Origin: a virus
IMG/VR virus record: IMGVR_UViG_3300042888_001544
Location: 1 to 39,334 of that record
DNA: 39,334 bases
Strand: one strand, 5' to 3'
Shown here: positions 32,503 to 39,332 of the stretch, one piece after another
Numbering within the stretch: position 1 is the stretch's first letter
Layout: each line of letters starts with the position of its first letter
Program-made: the position numbers and the translations under genes
The notes under the pieces: model-generated
Told to the model about the DNA's origin: nothing
The model's database searches: none
The model's input: only the letters and a program-made list of their open reading frames with translations

Positions 32503-32822
32503 TAAGGTAACAGGTTATGAGTAACACGATTCTGATAAATCCAACCTTTGGGTCGTTTATCAAGCATTAAATACTCCGAAGGTCCGAGTCTGGCAACTTT
32601 GCCACACGGATACTTGATTGCTTCACTAGGCGTGTACATCAAACATACAGAGCATCGCTCAACCATTTGATACTCAGGCTTTGGACTCACTCCTATGGAC
32701 ATCGGGTCTTCCACTATCTCAAACTTGTGCGTTAAAAGGTTTGCTTGCACTTCTTCTTCCGAACCAGAAAACGGGACCGCATCTCCGGGCGCAAGTTGAT
32801 ATCTTCCCCCAAACAGGCTCAT
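32502..32822 (-). CDS. Hypothetical protein with Cys motif
   Basis: 106 residues. CSVC and a later YPCG may hold one metal ion. The rest is a mix of short strands (RYQLAPGDAVPFSGS, EYQMVERCSVC). Start overlaps the upstream stop by 4 bases. No family recognised; second and last gene of the 33217 operon. Confidence 0.65.
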   Translation of the reverse strand: MSLFGGRYQLAPGDAVPFSGSEEEVQANLLTHKFEIVEDPMSIGVSPKPEYQMVERCSVCLMYTPSEAIKYPCGKVARLGPSEYLMLDKRPKGWIYQNRVTHNLLP

Positions 32823-33217
32823 GCTCCCACCTCGGGCTCCATGATTTCATCAACAATCAGTTTGGCGTACTTACGGCGTAAGCGCCACAACTTCTCATTT
32901 AGTTCCTTGAACGACCTCGTGTGTCGTGCCTTTGAAGACATGTGCGGGTCAAAAGTCCCGTACTTCTTGAAAGCGATATTGTCAAGGTCGGGCGACTCAA
33001 GAATGATGTCTGAAATCCAGTCGGCTTTCTTGTCCATTGAAAGCATCAGTTCACACATTCCGTCGTAACCGAATTCGTTGTAAACCTTATGTGCAACAAT
33101 GTCGCAATAGTGCTTGCGGTAAATCTGCTCTGATGTTCCTGCGCTCATGAATTGACTAAGAAACTCAGCCATCATCTCGGTTGGTTCACCTTCGGATTCA
33201 AATGATTCTTCGTCCAT
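32819..33217 (-). CDS. Hypothetical helical protein
   Basis: 132 residues, acidic N-terminus and basic, Arg-rich C-terminal helix (KELNEKLWRLRRKYAKLIVDE). Two isolated cysteines are not in a metal motif. Driven by a TTGACA-N17-TAGTAT promoter; GGGGG lies 4-8 bases before ATG. Function unknown. Confidence 0.65.
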   Translation of the reverse strand: MDEESFESEGEPTEMMAEFLSQFMSAGTSEQIYRKHYCDIVAHKVYNEFGYDGMCELMLSMDKKADWISDIILESPDLDNIAFKKYGTFDPHMSSKARHTRSFKELNEKLWRLRRKYAKLIVDEIMEPEVGA

Positions 33218-33234
33218 AAGCCCCCATTGTAGTC

Positions 33235-33263
33235 ATACTAATTATGACACTCGGGTGTGTCAA
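33235..33263 (-). promoter_or_regulatory. Near-consensus promoter with operator-like palindrome
   Basis: Minus strand: -35 TTGACA (33258-33263, full consensus), 17-base spacer, -10 TAGTAT (33235-33240). GTCATA/TATGAC (33233-33248) forms an inverted repeat over the -10. The promoter overlaps the end of the DUF932 gene. Confidence 0.7.
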
Positions 33264-34285
33264 GCAAGCGCAAGGATAATTGACTGTGTTTCTGCCTTTT
33301 TGCGTGAAACCCATGAGTTGCTATCCATTGATGCGATTGCTCGTTCTTCTGGTCTGGCGTCCCGATAATGGTCAAGGTACTCACCAACAGCGTTGTATGC
33401 TGACCAACCATTAAAACCGTAGCCACCAGCATTCTTGTCATTGATGTACAAACCACGAACAAGCAGATGAATGTCGTCAACGTTTTTCTTTTGACGGTCG
33501 GTTTCGTCTTTCTTGTGAGGAAACACACCGTTTACGATTTTATCAAGGGCCGAAGAACCGGCCGGGACTGGTACTTCAAGAAGTTGCTTGGCAGTTCTCT
33601 CAAAACCTGTTGCCCAAATAGTTGAGAGTTTGATTACTTCGGTTGCATCCTCAATTGCGGCTTCTGCATTACGGGTGTGTCGTGCTGTGAAAACTGCGCT
33701 TGCCGCACCAAGTCCTGCGATGACCGTATTCTTGCAGACGGCTCGGATTGATGTGTTTGCGTATGTGATTGCTGTCTTGCCATCGTGTCCATTACGAACA
33801 AGCAGGTAACGCTGAATCTTGTCGTTGATTCCATTTGGGTCAATAATGAGTGCACCCAAGTCAAGACATGCGAAAAACTCACGACCATCGTTTAGTACGC
33901 CACAGGTATCCACGATTGCGTCGCCCGCTGAGGCCCCGACAATCGCTAGCGCACGGTCAAGACAGTCCTTGTTTTGTTGAACTACAAAACGGGTTCCAAC
34001 CGTTGAAAGCCCATCAATAGTTCCGTCTGGATTTACCCGAACTGTCGCACGGCTGTCTGAGATGAATACGGGACTACCGTCGGGATTGCGCAGCGGGTTG
34101 AGGTCATCATCAACTGCGATTACCTTAGTCAAGGCGACATCAAAGTCTGCCTGTGCTGCCGTGAGCATTGCTTCAGCGGTCTGGAGACCAGCCATTGGCT
34201 GTCCGAGTCTGTGCCAAGGGATTTCCCTGTCAGCATAAGCCATCTTGGCTCTACCCATTACGTCTCGTTCTAGTTCATGTGCCAT
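33260..34285 (-). CDS. DUF932 / phage-plasmid-like protein (TIGR03299 type)
   Basis: 341 residues from ATG 34285, with AAAGG upstream; the longer frame to 34411 begins inside the terminator region and is rejected. Family features: MAYADREIPWHRLGQP at the N-terminus, FDVALTKVIA, VGTRFVVQQNKDCLDRALAIV, YLLVRNGHDGKTAITYANTSIRAVCKNT and GFNGWSAYNAVGEYLDHYR near the C-terminus. The family is widespread in phages and plasmids of actinobacteria; its role is unknown, with links to DNA metabolism or anti-defence only suspected. It has its own promoter with a leader of about 25-30 bases. Confidence 0.88.
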   Translation of the reverse strand: MAHELERDVMGRAKMAYADREIPWHRLGQPMAGLQTAEAMLTAAQADFDVALTKVIAVDDDLNPLRNPDGSPVFISDSRATVRVNPDGTIDGLSTVGTRFVVQQNKDCLDRALAIVGASAGDAIVDTCGVLNDGREFFACLDLGALIIDPNGINDKIQRYLLVRNGHDGKTAITYANTSIRAVCKNTVIAGLGAASAVFTARHTRNAEAAIEDATEVIKLSTIWATGFERTAKQLLEVPVPAGSSALDKIVNGVFPHKKDETDRQKKNVDDIHLLVRGLYINDKNAGGYGFNGWSAYNAVGEYLDHYRDARPEERAIASMDSNSWVSRKKAETQSIILALA

Positions 34286-34314
34286 CTCTAAACCTTTCGT
34301 TAGATTTATGAGAA

Positions 34315-34343
34315 AGCATACTACGTAATGATGAAACAAACAA
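34315..34343 (-). promoter_or_regulatory. Promoter of the DUF932 gene
   Basis: Minus strand: TTGTTT (34338-34343), 17-base spacer, TATGCT (34315-34320). Confidence 0.6.
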
Positions 34344-34402
34344 CTCCGCCGGGAAGTTTGTGAGCCCAGCGTTTTGTCTTGCGAGTCAGGGGTGGGACAG
34401 CA

Positions 34403-34437
34403 AAAACCCACCTGTCGGAGGGCAACAGGTGGGTTTT
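34403..34437. terminator. Strong terminator, 13-bp perfect stem
   Basis: AAAACCCACCTGT (34403-34415) pairs perfectly with ACAGGTGGGTTTT (34425-34437) around a 9-base loop. It ends the minus-strand unit of the two small genes upstream and the SNF2 gene region; the symmetric arms can act both ways. Confidence 0.92.
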
Positions 34438-34461
34438 AAACTTGGAGGCTTTACAGCCTTA

Positions 34462-34587
34462 TCAGAATGGGGATTTTGTTTTCTTTTTCATTACACTTTT
34501 TAGTTCCACTCGTGTAATTCGTAGGGCAACGAAGCCCGTGATGATTGCTACTGCTAGCAGGGGGTGAATGTTGATTGCTAAGTCCAT
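34462..34587 (-). CDS. Small single-pass membrane protein
   Basis: 41 residues: a short N-terminus, one membrane segment (about residues 8-24, HPLLAVAIITGFVALRI) and a Lys/Arg-rich tail inside the cell. GAAGG precedes ATG by about 8 bases. It overlaps the gene at 34578. Holin-like or signalling roles are possible, but there is no direct evidence. Confidence 0.65.
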   Translation of the reverse strand: MDLAINIHPLLAVAIITGFVALRITRVELKSVMKKKTKSPF

Positions 34588-34724
34588 TTCTTGACCTTCT
34601 TTCGCACCTTGATTTTGTATCCGTTGAAACGAAGTAGTTCCATGATGTGTTCGGGTATTCCGTCAGTAACCACTATTCCCTTTTGGTTAAGTGCTAGACG
34701 GATGATGTCCTTCTTCTTGTTCAT
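34578..34724 (-). CDS. Small basic protein
   Basis: 48 residues with nearly a quarter Lys/Arg, ending KVRKKVKKWT. A short alpha/beta pattern (IIRLALNQKGIVVTDGIPEH) is seen. ATG lies exactly 6 bases after the -10 TAGTAT, so it is probably leaderless. Overlaps the membrane protein by 10 bases. Confidence 0.65.
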   Translation of the reverse strand: MNKKKDIIRLALNQKGIVVTDGIPEHIMELLRFNGYKIKVRKKVKKWT

Positions 34725-34730
34725 GCCTTC

Positions 34731-34759
34731 ATACTATCGGTAGTAAGAGGTAGATACAA
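34731..34759 (-). promoter_or_regulatory. Leaderless promoter of the 34724 gene
   Basis: Minus strand: TTGTAT (34754-34759), 17-base spacer, TAGTAT (34731-34736), ATG 6 bases later. A GAGGT/ACCTC hairpin overlaps the -35. Confidence 0.7.
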
Positions 34760-34763
34760 CCTC

Positions 34764-36677
34764 TCAAACACCTTTTTTAAATAAACCCATCAGCAGTTCC
34801 CCTAGAGAATCACCTTCAGCAGCGGGACCTCCGTCCACAGCCTGATTCACCACACCACGCTTGCGCTCAATGAGAGAGTAGATATCTTCATCTATCGTTC
34901 CATCACACAGCAGGTAGGTCGCCGTGACTGACGACTTCTGTCCGAGCCTATGACAGCGACTATAAGTTTGGTCTACATCGGCGGGTGTCCACGGTAATTC
35001 CACAAACAAAACATCTTGTGCGACTTGCAGGTTGTGCCCCGTCTTTGCCGCTTGGATTGAGAGGACAATGACTGGTGCTTCTTCACATGGCAATGTCATA
35101 AACTTGTGCTTCTGCGCTTCTATCTCGTTGATGTCCATGCCCCCTTGAATGCGTAGGTTGCCGAACGCAAGTGCGAGTTCATCTACTACATCTCTGTGGT
35201 GAGCAGCGATTACGACTTTGCGTCCTTCGGCAACACGGGACTCCACCCACTCCTTGATGACGGGCATCTTTGCTTTGGCTGACAGACGGCGCAATACAGA
35301 CAGGCGAACTAAGTGCTGATTTGACTCTGCCTTGATTTTTGCAACAACCGCTGCGGAGTTAGGGTTCAGCCCAAGTTCAAGTGCTATCTCTTTTGCTCGT
35401 TGCATGAGGTACTCAACGATGTCAGTTTCGGCTTTTTTGTATTCCTTCATGCCGGCTGCAGTCCCGTCAACAAGCACGGGGTCATGAACAACTGGGGGTA
35501 GGTCTGATAAAACCTGTTCTTTTGTGCGCCTTATGTAACAAGTTGAGCGAAGCAAGTCATTTAGTTCATCAAGATTGCTATGTCCATCAAGATGCCATTG
35601 GCCCCACTTGTCTTTGAAGGCCCCGCAATAGCGTCGGTAAAAACCCCACTCTCCTCCGAACTTATCTAACTTTCCAAGAATGTTTAGTTGGCTTGCGTAC
35701 TCGGCAGGTCGGTTGGTAACTGGAGTTCCCGTCAAACACAGAACAATTCCGTTCTTCGGGGCTGAACGTGCAATCTTCACCGCACTCTTTGTTCGCTGTG
35801 CTGTTGGCGTCTTGCAGTAATGACTCTCATCAAAAACGTAAGACTTGTGGTTTGAGAGTTGCTTTTCCCACTTATTAAGGTTAGAATAACTAATAACAAC
35901 CACATCATAATCAGATGGAAACTCTTTACGGTCTTTTACGACTGCAACCCTGATGTGTGGAAGCCACCTGTTATATTCCGCTTTCCAGTTCAGCACGAGT
36001 GTTGCGGGGCAAACGACGACCGCTGGGTACGAATTACCTACATGTTCCAATGTCGCAATTGCTTGCAATGTTTTCCCCAAGCCCATCTCGTCTGCGATGA
36101 AAGTGCGCCGTGCGTTACTTGCGTAAGCAACCCCTGCCCTTTGATACGGCAATAACGTTCCCGTCAGTCCCGACACTTCAATCTCGGCGTCAGTCAGCCG
36201 TGATGCTTCTCTAAGTTCCGACAGCGATGTGTCTACTTCTTTGAGCATTTCACGAACTTCGTCAGGAACCTGTTGCTTGAAGGTGTCTCCCCACTTCACA
36301 ACGTCGGCAATACTGGTAACCGGGGCTCGCCATGCCATCGTCTTCTTGTCCCAAGTAACTCCTGCCACTTGTTTGACTGACTGAATCATTACTCTGTCAT
36401 AACCAAAAGACATGGTAAGCCATTTGCCGTCGTAGTTAATGCCCTTCGCCTCGTTCTTGTGAGTAGGCAACGTGAATAACAGGACTTCGGGGTCAATGTC
36501 AAAGTCGTTGTCCTGTGCGAACTGCCTTGCTTCGCTGAGACTCACCATCGGGGCTCGCCACACACGTGCGACCTTGTCCCACTTGGCTCCCTTTATCTGT
36601 TTAACCTTTACAACCTGCTCGGGGTCGTAAGGAAAGTCAAGGACTAGGTGGTCATCATCAAGGCTGAGTTTTTTCAC
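34764..36677 (-). CDS. SNF2-family helicase with two HARP-like repeats (SMARCAL1-like)
   Basis: 637 residues, GTG start. Two N-terminal HARP-like repeats: residues 10-68 with GAKWDKVARVWRAP, and 80-140 with GVTWDKKTMAWRAP. The SNF2 core follows: Q-like LLPYQRAGV, Walker A DEMGLGKT (196-203), Walker B DESH (283-286), CLTGTPVTN, and in the C-terminal lobe LVRLSVLRRLSAK, SIQAAKTGHNLQ and DQTYSRCHRLGQ. HARP plus SNF2 proteins anneal RPA/SSB-coated single strands or regress forks, so a role with the phage SSB at stalled forks is likely. A TATGAT element ends 6 bases before GTG, again fitting leaderless translation, though no good -35 is seen. Confidence 0.93.
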   Translation of the reverse strand: MKKLSLDDDHLVLDFPYDPEQVVKVKQIKGAKWDKVARVWRAPMVSLSEARQFAQDNDFDIDPEVLLFTLPTHKNEAKGINYDGKWLTMSFGYDRVMIQSVKQVAGVTWDKKTMAWRAPVTSIADVVKWGDTFKQQVPDEVREMLKEVDTSLSELREASRLTDAEIEVSGLTGTLLPYQRAGVAYASNARRTFIADEMGLGKTLQAIATLEHVGNSYPAVVVCPATLVLNWKAEYNRWLPHIRVAVVKDRKEFPSDYDVVVISYSNLNKWEKQLSNHKSYVFDESHYCKTPTAQRTKSAVKIARSAPKNGIVLCLTGTPVTNRPAEYASQLNILGKLDKFGGEWGFYRRYCGAFKDKWGQWHLDGHSNLDELNDLLRSTCYIRRTKEQVLSDLPPVVHDPVLVDGTAAGMKEYKKAETDIVEYLMQRAKEIALELGLNPNSAAVVAKIKAESNQHLVRLSVLRRLSAKAKMPVIKEWVESRVAEGRKVVIAAHHRDVVDELALAFGNLRIQGGMDINEIEAQKHKFMTLPCEEAPVIVLSIQAAKTGHNLQVAQDVLFVELPWTPADVDQTYSRCHRLGQKSSVTATYLLCDGTIDEDIYSLIERKRGVVNQAVDGGPAAEGDSLGELLMGLFKKGV

Positions 36678-36710
36678 ACCCGCATCATAGCCCAGCGTTT
36701 GCGCTTCACC

Positions 36711-36974
36711 TTACTTATCGCTCAATTGAATGATGTCGCCTGTATCAAGCGTGCTAGTACCACGCTCATTGGCTATGTCCCAACTTGCTTGAAGTGTGTG
36801 CCCCTTACAGTGTCTTTCGGTAATGCCTGAGAGTGTGTCGCCTCGCTCTACTGTCACGCTTGCAGTGGGACACGAGTAGTTGTACTTGCTGTCAATAACG
36901 TTGCTGAATAGCAGGGCTACTGGCACCAATACGATAATGCCAACGGCTATGCGTCTTTTGATGTATTTACTCAT
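36711..36974 (-). CDS. Membrane-anchored or secreted LysM protein
   Basis: 87 residues. KYIKRR, then a hydrophobic segment (about 9-26) serves as anchor or signal. Residues 38-85 are one LysM repeat: VTVERGDTLSGITERHC...GDIIQLSDK, with a Cys pair (C35, C56) probably disulphide-bonded outside the cell. LysM binds N-acetylglucosamine in peptidoglycan. It may be a lysis accessory or superinfection-exclusion factor. Leaderless promoter 6 bases before ATG. Confidence 0.85.
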   Translation of the reverse strand: MSKYIKRRIAVGIIVLVPVALLFSNVIDSKYNYSCPTASVTVERGDTLSGITERHCKGHTLQASWDIANERGTSTLDTGDIIQLSDK

Positions 36975-36980
36975 ATCTTC

Positions 36981-37009
36981 ACTCTATCTGTAATAAAAGG
37001 TAAAAGCAA
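36981..37009 (-). promoter_or_regulatory. Leaderless promoter of the LysM gene
   Basis: Minus strand: TTGCTT (37004-37009), 17-base spacer, TAGAGT (36981-36986), ATG 6 bases later. Confidence 0.65.
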
Positions 37010-37186
37010 CCCCAAACAAAAGAAAGTTATCCACAGCCTTTTTGTAGATTCTTATCAGCCGAAGTCCCGGATTACGGCAGCCAGAAAATATCATCCCTAA
37101 TCTACTAACGGTGGCGGAAAGGAATTCGGAGTAACCGTCTAGACGCAAGAGGACAACGACGGGGCTGCAGCGGGAACGTGCGATAA
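37010..37186. other. Noncoding stretch with DnaA box and inverted repeats
   Basis: An exact DnaA box TTATCCACA lies at 37027-37035. An ACGGT...ACCGT stem (about 37110-37137) is followed by the perfect palindrome CGTCTAGACG. A 36-codon minus-strand frame exists but overlaps the LysM promoter and looks spurious. I see no gene. Confidence 0.4.
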
Positions 37187-37296
37187 AACAAGAAAAAACC
37201 CCAACCCGAAGGCTGAGGTTTATTTCCCATTTCCCGTTAGCGAAACTAATTGTGTGGTCTTACCGAATCCGATTAACCACCGCCAGTTGGCTGGCT
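37187..37296 (-). ncRNA. Candidate small RNA, about 110 nt, with own promoter and terminator
   Basis: Starts about 7 bases after a perfect TATAAT and ends in a terminator. Three hairpins come first: GCCAG/CTGGC (37282-37295), GTGGT/ACCAC (37254-37280) and TTAG/CTAA (37237-37249). The terminator is AACCTCAGCC with GGGTTGGGGTT (37197-37220, G-U pairs), then TTTTCTT. The only ATG frame has 14 codons and starts inside the -10, so it is not coding. No known RNA family was recognised. Confidence 0.6.
37191..37220 (-). terminator. Terminator of the candidate small RNA
   Basis: The minus strand reads AACCTCAGCC, loop TTC, GGGTTGGGGTT, then TTTTCTTG. It may also end transcripts of the gene at 37335. 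Confidence 0.75.
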
Positions 37297-37302
37297 ACTT
37301 CC

Positions 37303-37331
37303 ATTATACGGATAGTAGAAGGCGACTGCAA
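37303..37331 (-). promoter_or_regulatory. Promoter of the candidate small RNA
   Basis: Minus strand: TTGCAG (37326-37331), 17-base spacer, TATAAT (37303-37308). Confidence 0.7.
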
Positions 37332-37334
37332 CCT

Positions 37335-37586
37335 TCAGTCCTTGTTGTTCTCTTCGTACCACAACGTCTTCACCACTTCAGCCACCTTGATGTGGATGTA
37401 GTCTTGGTGGAATGGGTCAAACATGGTGCCTTGAATGTGAGCCGCTATTGCGGGGCGCTCCTTGTGGAGTTTGTTGAAGAACACCTGACCTAGACGCTTC
37501 TGATTCGCTGGATGCTCCCAAGAGGCGTACACTCTATCCACGAACTCTTCGTAGGTACCGTCTTCGTAGTGGTCGTCAAACGTCAT
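37335..37586 (-). CDS. Hypothetical protein
   Basis: 83 residues, helical and acidic with aromatic residues (VYASWEHPANQKRLGQVFFNKLHKERP). No Cys or membrane motif. ATGA overlap with the gene upstream puts it at the end of a four-gene operon starting at 38237. Confidence 0.65.
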   Translation of the reverse strand: MTFDDHYEDGTYEEFVDRVYASWEHPANQKRLGQVFFNKLHKERPAIAAHIQGTMFDPFHQDYIHIKVAEVVKTLWYEENNKD

Positions 37587-37969
37587 TCGCTAACCCCATC
37601 TTCGTCGTATAGTTTCTTTACTGCGAAGTAAGTGCCGACTCCATATATCACAAGGAACGTTACCAATGGCCCGAGAGGCGTTTCCTCGTCCCAGTAAACA
37701 TATTCATCACTGCCGATGTATGTATGGTATGGAATATACTGCTCGTAGTCGGTGTTGTTGAGCAACACGGAATCGCACTGTTCTCCTTCTGCGTAAGAGT
37801 ATCCACACTCATCACCATACACCGGTTCAGCATTAGGGTTGTATGCGTCATTGTAAGCCCAATGCGTAGGTAGAAAAAACTCAGTGGAAAGATGCGACAG
37901 TTTCACAACTCCCGTCAATGCGACTAAAGAAATGAATCCAATACTTAATGAACGCATACTTATGCGCAT
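37583..37969 (-). CDS. Two-pass membrane protein
   Basis: 128 residues from ATG 37969; ATG 37957 is also possible. Membrane segment near residues 5-23 (SLSIGFISLVALTGVVKL) and a second near 98-116 (PLVTFLVIYGVGTYFAV). The 70 residues between are acidic, Tyr-rich and hold two Cys, so this loop probably lies outside the cell with a disulphide. Superinfection exclusion or envelope stress functions are possible; no homologue recognised. Confidence 0.65.
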   Translation of the reverse strand: MRISMRSLSIGFISLVALTGVVKLSHLSTEFFLPTHWAYNDAYNPNAEPVYGDECGYSYAEGEQCDSVLLNNTDYEQYIPYHTYIGSDEYVYWDEETPLGPLVTFLVIYGVGTYFAVKKLYDEDGVSE

Positions 37970-38073
37970 TCGGCGGCCCCGTCTTCGTTCGCTGTTTCGC
38001 ACAGGTAAGCGTTAGCCCATGACTCCATGAAGTCGTCATACGCCTGCATATCTTCCCATGTCCAGTCCTTCAC
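37960..38073 (-). CDS. Very small acidic protein
   Basis: 37 residues (MKDWTWEDMQAYDDFMESWA onward) from a GTG in a GTGA overlap with the upstream stop. Its own stop overlaps the next start by 10 bases. Overlaps on both sides support translation; function unknown. Confidence 0.5.
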   Translation of the reverse strand: MKDWTWEDMQAYDDFMESWANAYLCETANEDGAAECA

Positions 38074-38237
38074 TTGAGTCTCCCCTTGCACCAATCGCAC
38101 TTACGTCCACCGTCTATCGCAGGGTCGTCTCCATAGAGGAGTTCAATGTCGTAGCACTGTGTCTGACTATGAGTCATGCAGTAAATGTATCTGCCGTTAC
38201 GCCATGCTTTTGGTTTACGTGTTTCTTGTACTTCCAT
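38070..38237 (-). CDS. Small zinc-binding protein
   Basis: 55 residues. YCMTHSQTQC and KCDWCKG give four Cys and one His for a metal site. Basic C-terminus. ATG lies 6 bases after the -10 TAAAGT, so translation is probably leaderless. First gene of the operon running to 37335. Confidence 0.7.
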   Translation of the reverse strand: MEVQETRKPKAWRNGRYIYCMTHSQTQCYDIELLYGDDPAIDGGRKCDWCKGRLK

Positions 38238-38243
38238 AGTTAC

Positions 38244-38272
38244 ACTTTACAGGTAGTAAACACTAATACCAA
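38244..38272 (-). promoter_or_regulatory. Leaderless promoter of the 38237 operon
   Basis: Minus strand: TTGGTA (38267-38272), 17-base spacer, TAAAGT (38244-38249), ATG 6 bases later. Confidence 0.65.
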
Positions 38273-38304
38273 CATGGTGAGAAAGATTTATCTAGTCGGC
38301 GGAA

Positions 38305-38478
38305 CTAGCAGAAGTGACTGTCTATTATTGACTGAACCAAGTCGGGGCTCTGTGTCTTCGTTATCGGGATTCGCTCAGCATGGTTGTGAAACAAACAACT
38401 CTCTGACTCCTCAAACCATTTGAGGACATTGGCGATGGTGACATTGACATTGCCTTCGGGAGACACTTCTTTGCTCAT
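38305..38478 (-). CDS. Small hypothetical protein
   Basis: 57 residues from ATG 38478, which overlaps the upstream stop (TGATG); a longer frame would lie inside that gene. Contains a short helix VTIANVLKWFEESES. Function unknown. Confidence 0.55.
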   Translation of the reverse strand: MSKEVSPEGNVNVTIANVLKWFEESESCLFHNHAERIPITKTQSPDLVQSIIDSHFC

Positions 38479-38807
38479 CAGTACAACACGGGCATAACAA
38501 TAATTGGAGTTTGCTCGCCCACCCAAGCCCCGGTGCAGTTGTAACTGATGTACTCTTCTGCTTCTTCTTCGTCCATACCGTCACGAACCATACAGACTTC
38601 CATCATCTTCTCCCATGAGTACACAGCAAGGAACGGTTCGTTTATGCGTTGTGAGAAACCAATGAGTGCGTCCCCAAAGCCGTCCATCAGAAGGGTCGTC
38701 TCGCCCATCGCTTCAAGATGCTCTTGCACCTGAGCGGGTGTCGGGGGTCTCTTGGTTCTCATCATGACATCAGTCGGGTCAAAGTTTTTTGCGTCTTTTC
38801 CTACCAT
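38478..38807 (-). CDS. Conserved phage protein of unknown function
   Basis: 109 residues from ATG 38807; a TTG at 38843 would add 12 residues. The segment MDGFGDALIGFSQRINEPFL, then AVYSWEKMMEV, DGMDEEEAEEYISYN and GAWVGEQTPI is a pattern found in many phages and some bacteria, with no known role. The conserved acidic and aromatic residues suggest a small folded domain rather than a disordered protein. Confidence 0.7.
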   Translation of the reverse strand: MVGKDAKNFDPTDVMMRTKRPPTPAQVQEHLEAMGETTLLMDGFGDALIGFSQRINEPFLAVYSWEKMMEVCMVRDGMDEEEAEEYISYNCTGAWVGEQTPIIVMPVLY

Positions 38808-38824
38808 GCCTTGCAGGTTACAGG

Positions 38825-38944
38825 TTAGAAGCAGGTACGACAACCCGTGCGTCGTTTTCTCTGAAGAAAGCGAGGGCGTGGTTGCGGTTCTTCCTTCGGC
38901 TCTTCCGGCTCTTTCGGAGCCCCGTCGTCTGGTTCATTTGTCAT
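38825..38944 (-). CDS. Small Pro/Glu/Arg protein with C-terminal Cys pair
   Basis: 39 residues from ATG 38944, 6 bases after the -10 TATTAT (38951-38956). Pro/Glu repeats, then a basic end with CRTCF. The longer frame to 39121 runs through a terminator and is rejected. Function unknown. Confidence 0.55.
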   Translation of the reverse strand: MTNEPDDGAPKEPEEPKEEPQPRPRFLQRKRRTGCRTCF

Positions 38945-38963
38945 GTACCCATAATACGTCAAA

Positions 38964-39004
38964 TGCCCCCACCTAAAAGTTTGAACAAAAACAGGGTGGG
39001 GGCA
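38964..39004 (-). terminator. Hairpin, 10-bp perfect stem
   Basis: TGCCCCCACC (38964-38973) pairs with GGTGGGGGCA (38995-39004). The T tract on the minus strand is short (ATTTGAC), so it may be a weak terminator for the gene at 39049. Confidence 0.6.
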
Positions 39005-39048
39005 CTTGCGCCTCAATGAATGGGGGTGTGTGAGGTCTTTTGTAAAAC

Positions 39049-39204
39049 TTAGTCTTCTCGGGGCTTCTCGTCGGGAACTTTTGGAGTAAAGAATGGAGAA
39101 TTCATCTTCGCCTTTTCCCAAGCATCTAGCAACTTCTTTTTAGAGATTGCTATTTCTTCTTCGGTTTCGGCTGGTCGTCTCATCGTGTCACAATAACACA
39201 TCAT
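39049..39204 (-). CDS. Small hypothetical protein
   Basis: 51 residues from ATG 39204 in an ATGA overlap with the upstream stop; ATG 39201 and ATG 39183 are in-frame alternatives. CYC near the start, then a helix EEEIAISKKKLLDAWEKAKM. Function unknown. Confidence 0.55.
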   Translation of the reverse strand: MMCYCDTMRRPAETEEEIAISKKKLLDAWEKAKMNSPFFTPKVPDEKPRED

Positions 39205-39332
39205 CCCGTCTTCCACCAAATTCGGTCGTCTTCGTACTCGTCTTCGTACCCGTATTCCTCTTCTAGTTCTTTATCAAAGCACGGACGACACTTGTTCTTG
39301 ACGCTTACTTCTCGTCGTGCGTAATCAACCAT
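39201..39332 (-). CDS. Small acidic protein at the right edge
   Basis: 43 residues from ATG 39332, two bases from the window edge, so a longer N-terminus cannot be excluded. A CRPC pair is followed by a Glu/Asp/Tyr-rich segment ending WWKTG. Function unknown. Confidence 0.5.
   Translation of the reverse strand: MVDYARREVSVKNKCRPCFDKELEEEYGYEDEYEDDRIWWKTG

Noticed and set aside
34286-34411. Longer DUF932 protein from 34411
   Set aside because: The extension crosses the promoter and part of the perfect terminator hairpin, and the family begins at MAHELERDVMGRAKMAY.
37020-37130. 36-codon minus-strand frame before the LysM gene
   Set aside because: It overlaps the LysM promoter, has no good ribosome site and no family-like pattern.
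38945-39121. Longer version of the 38944 protein
   Set aside because: It would read through the 38964-39004 hairpin and the promoter; residues there look non-coding.
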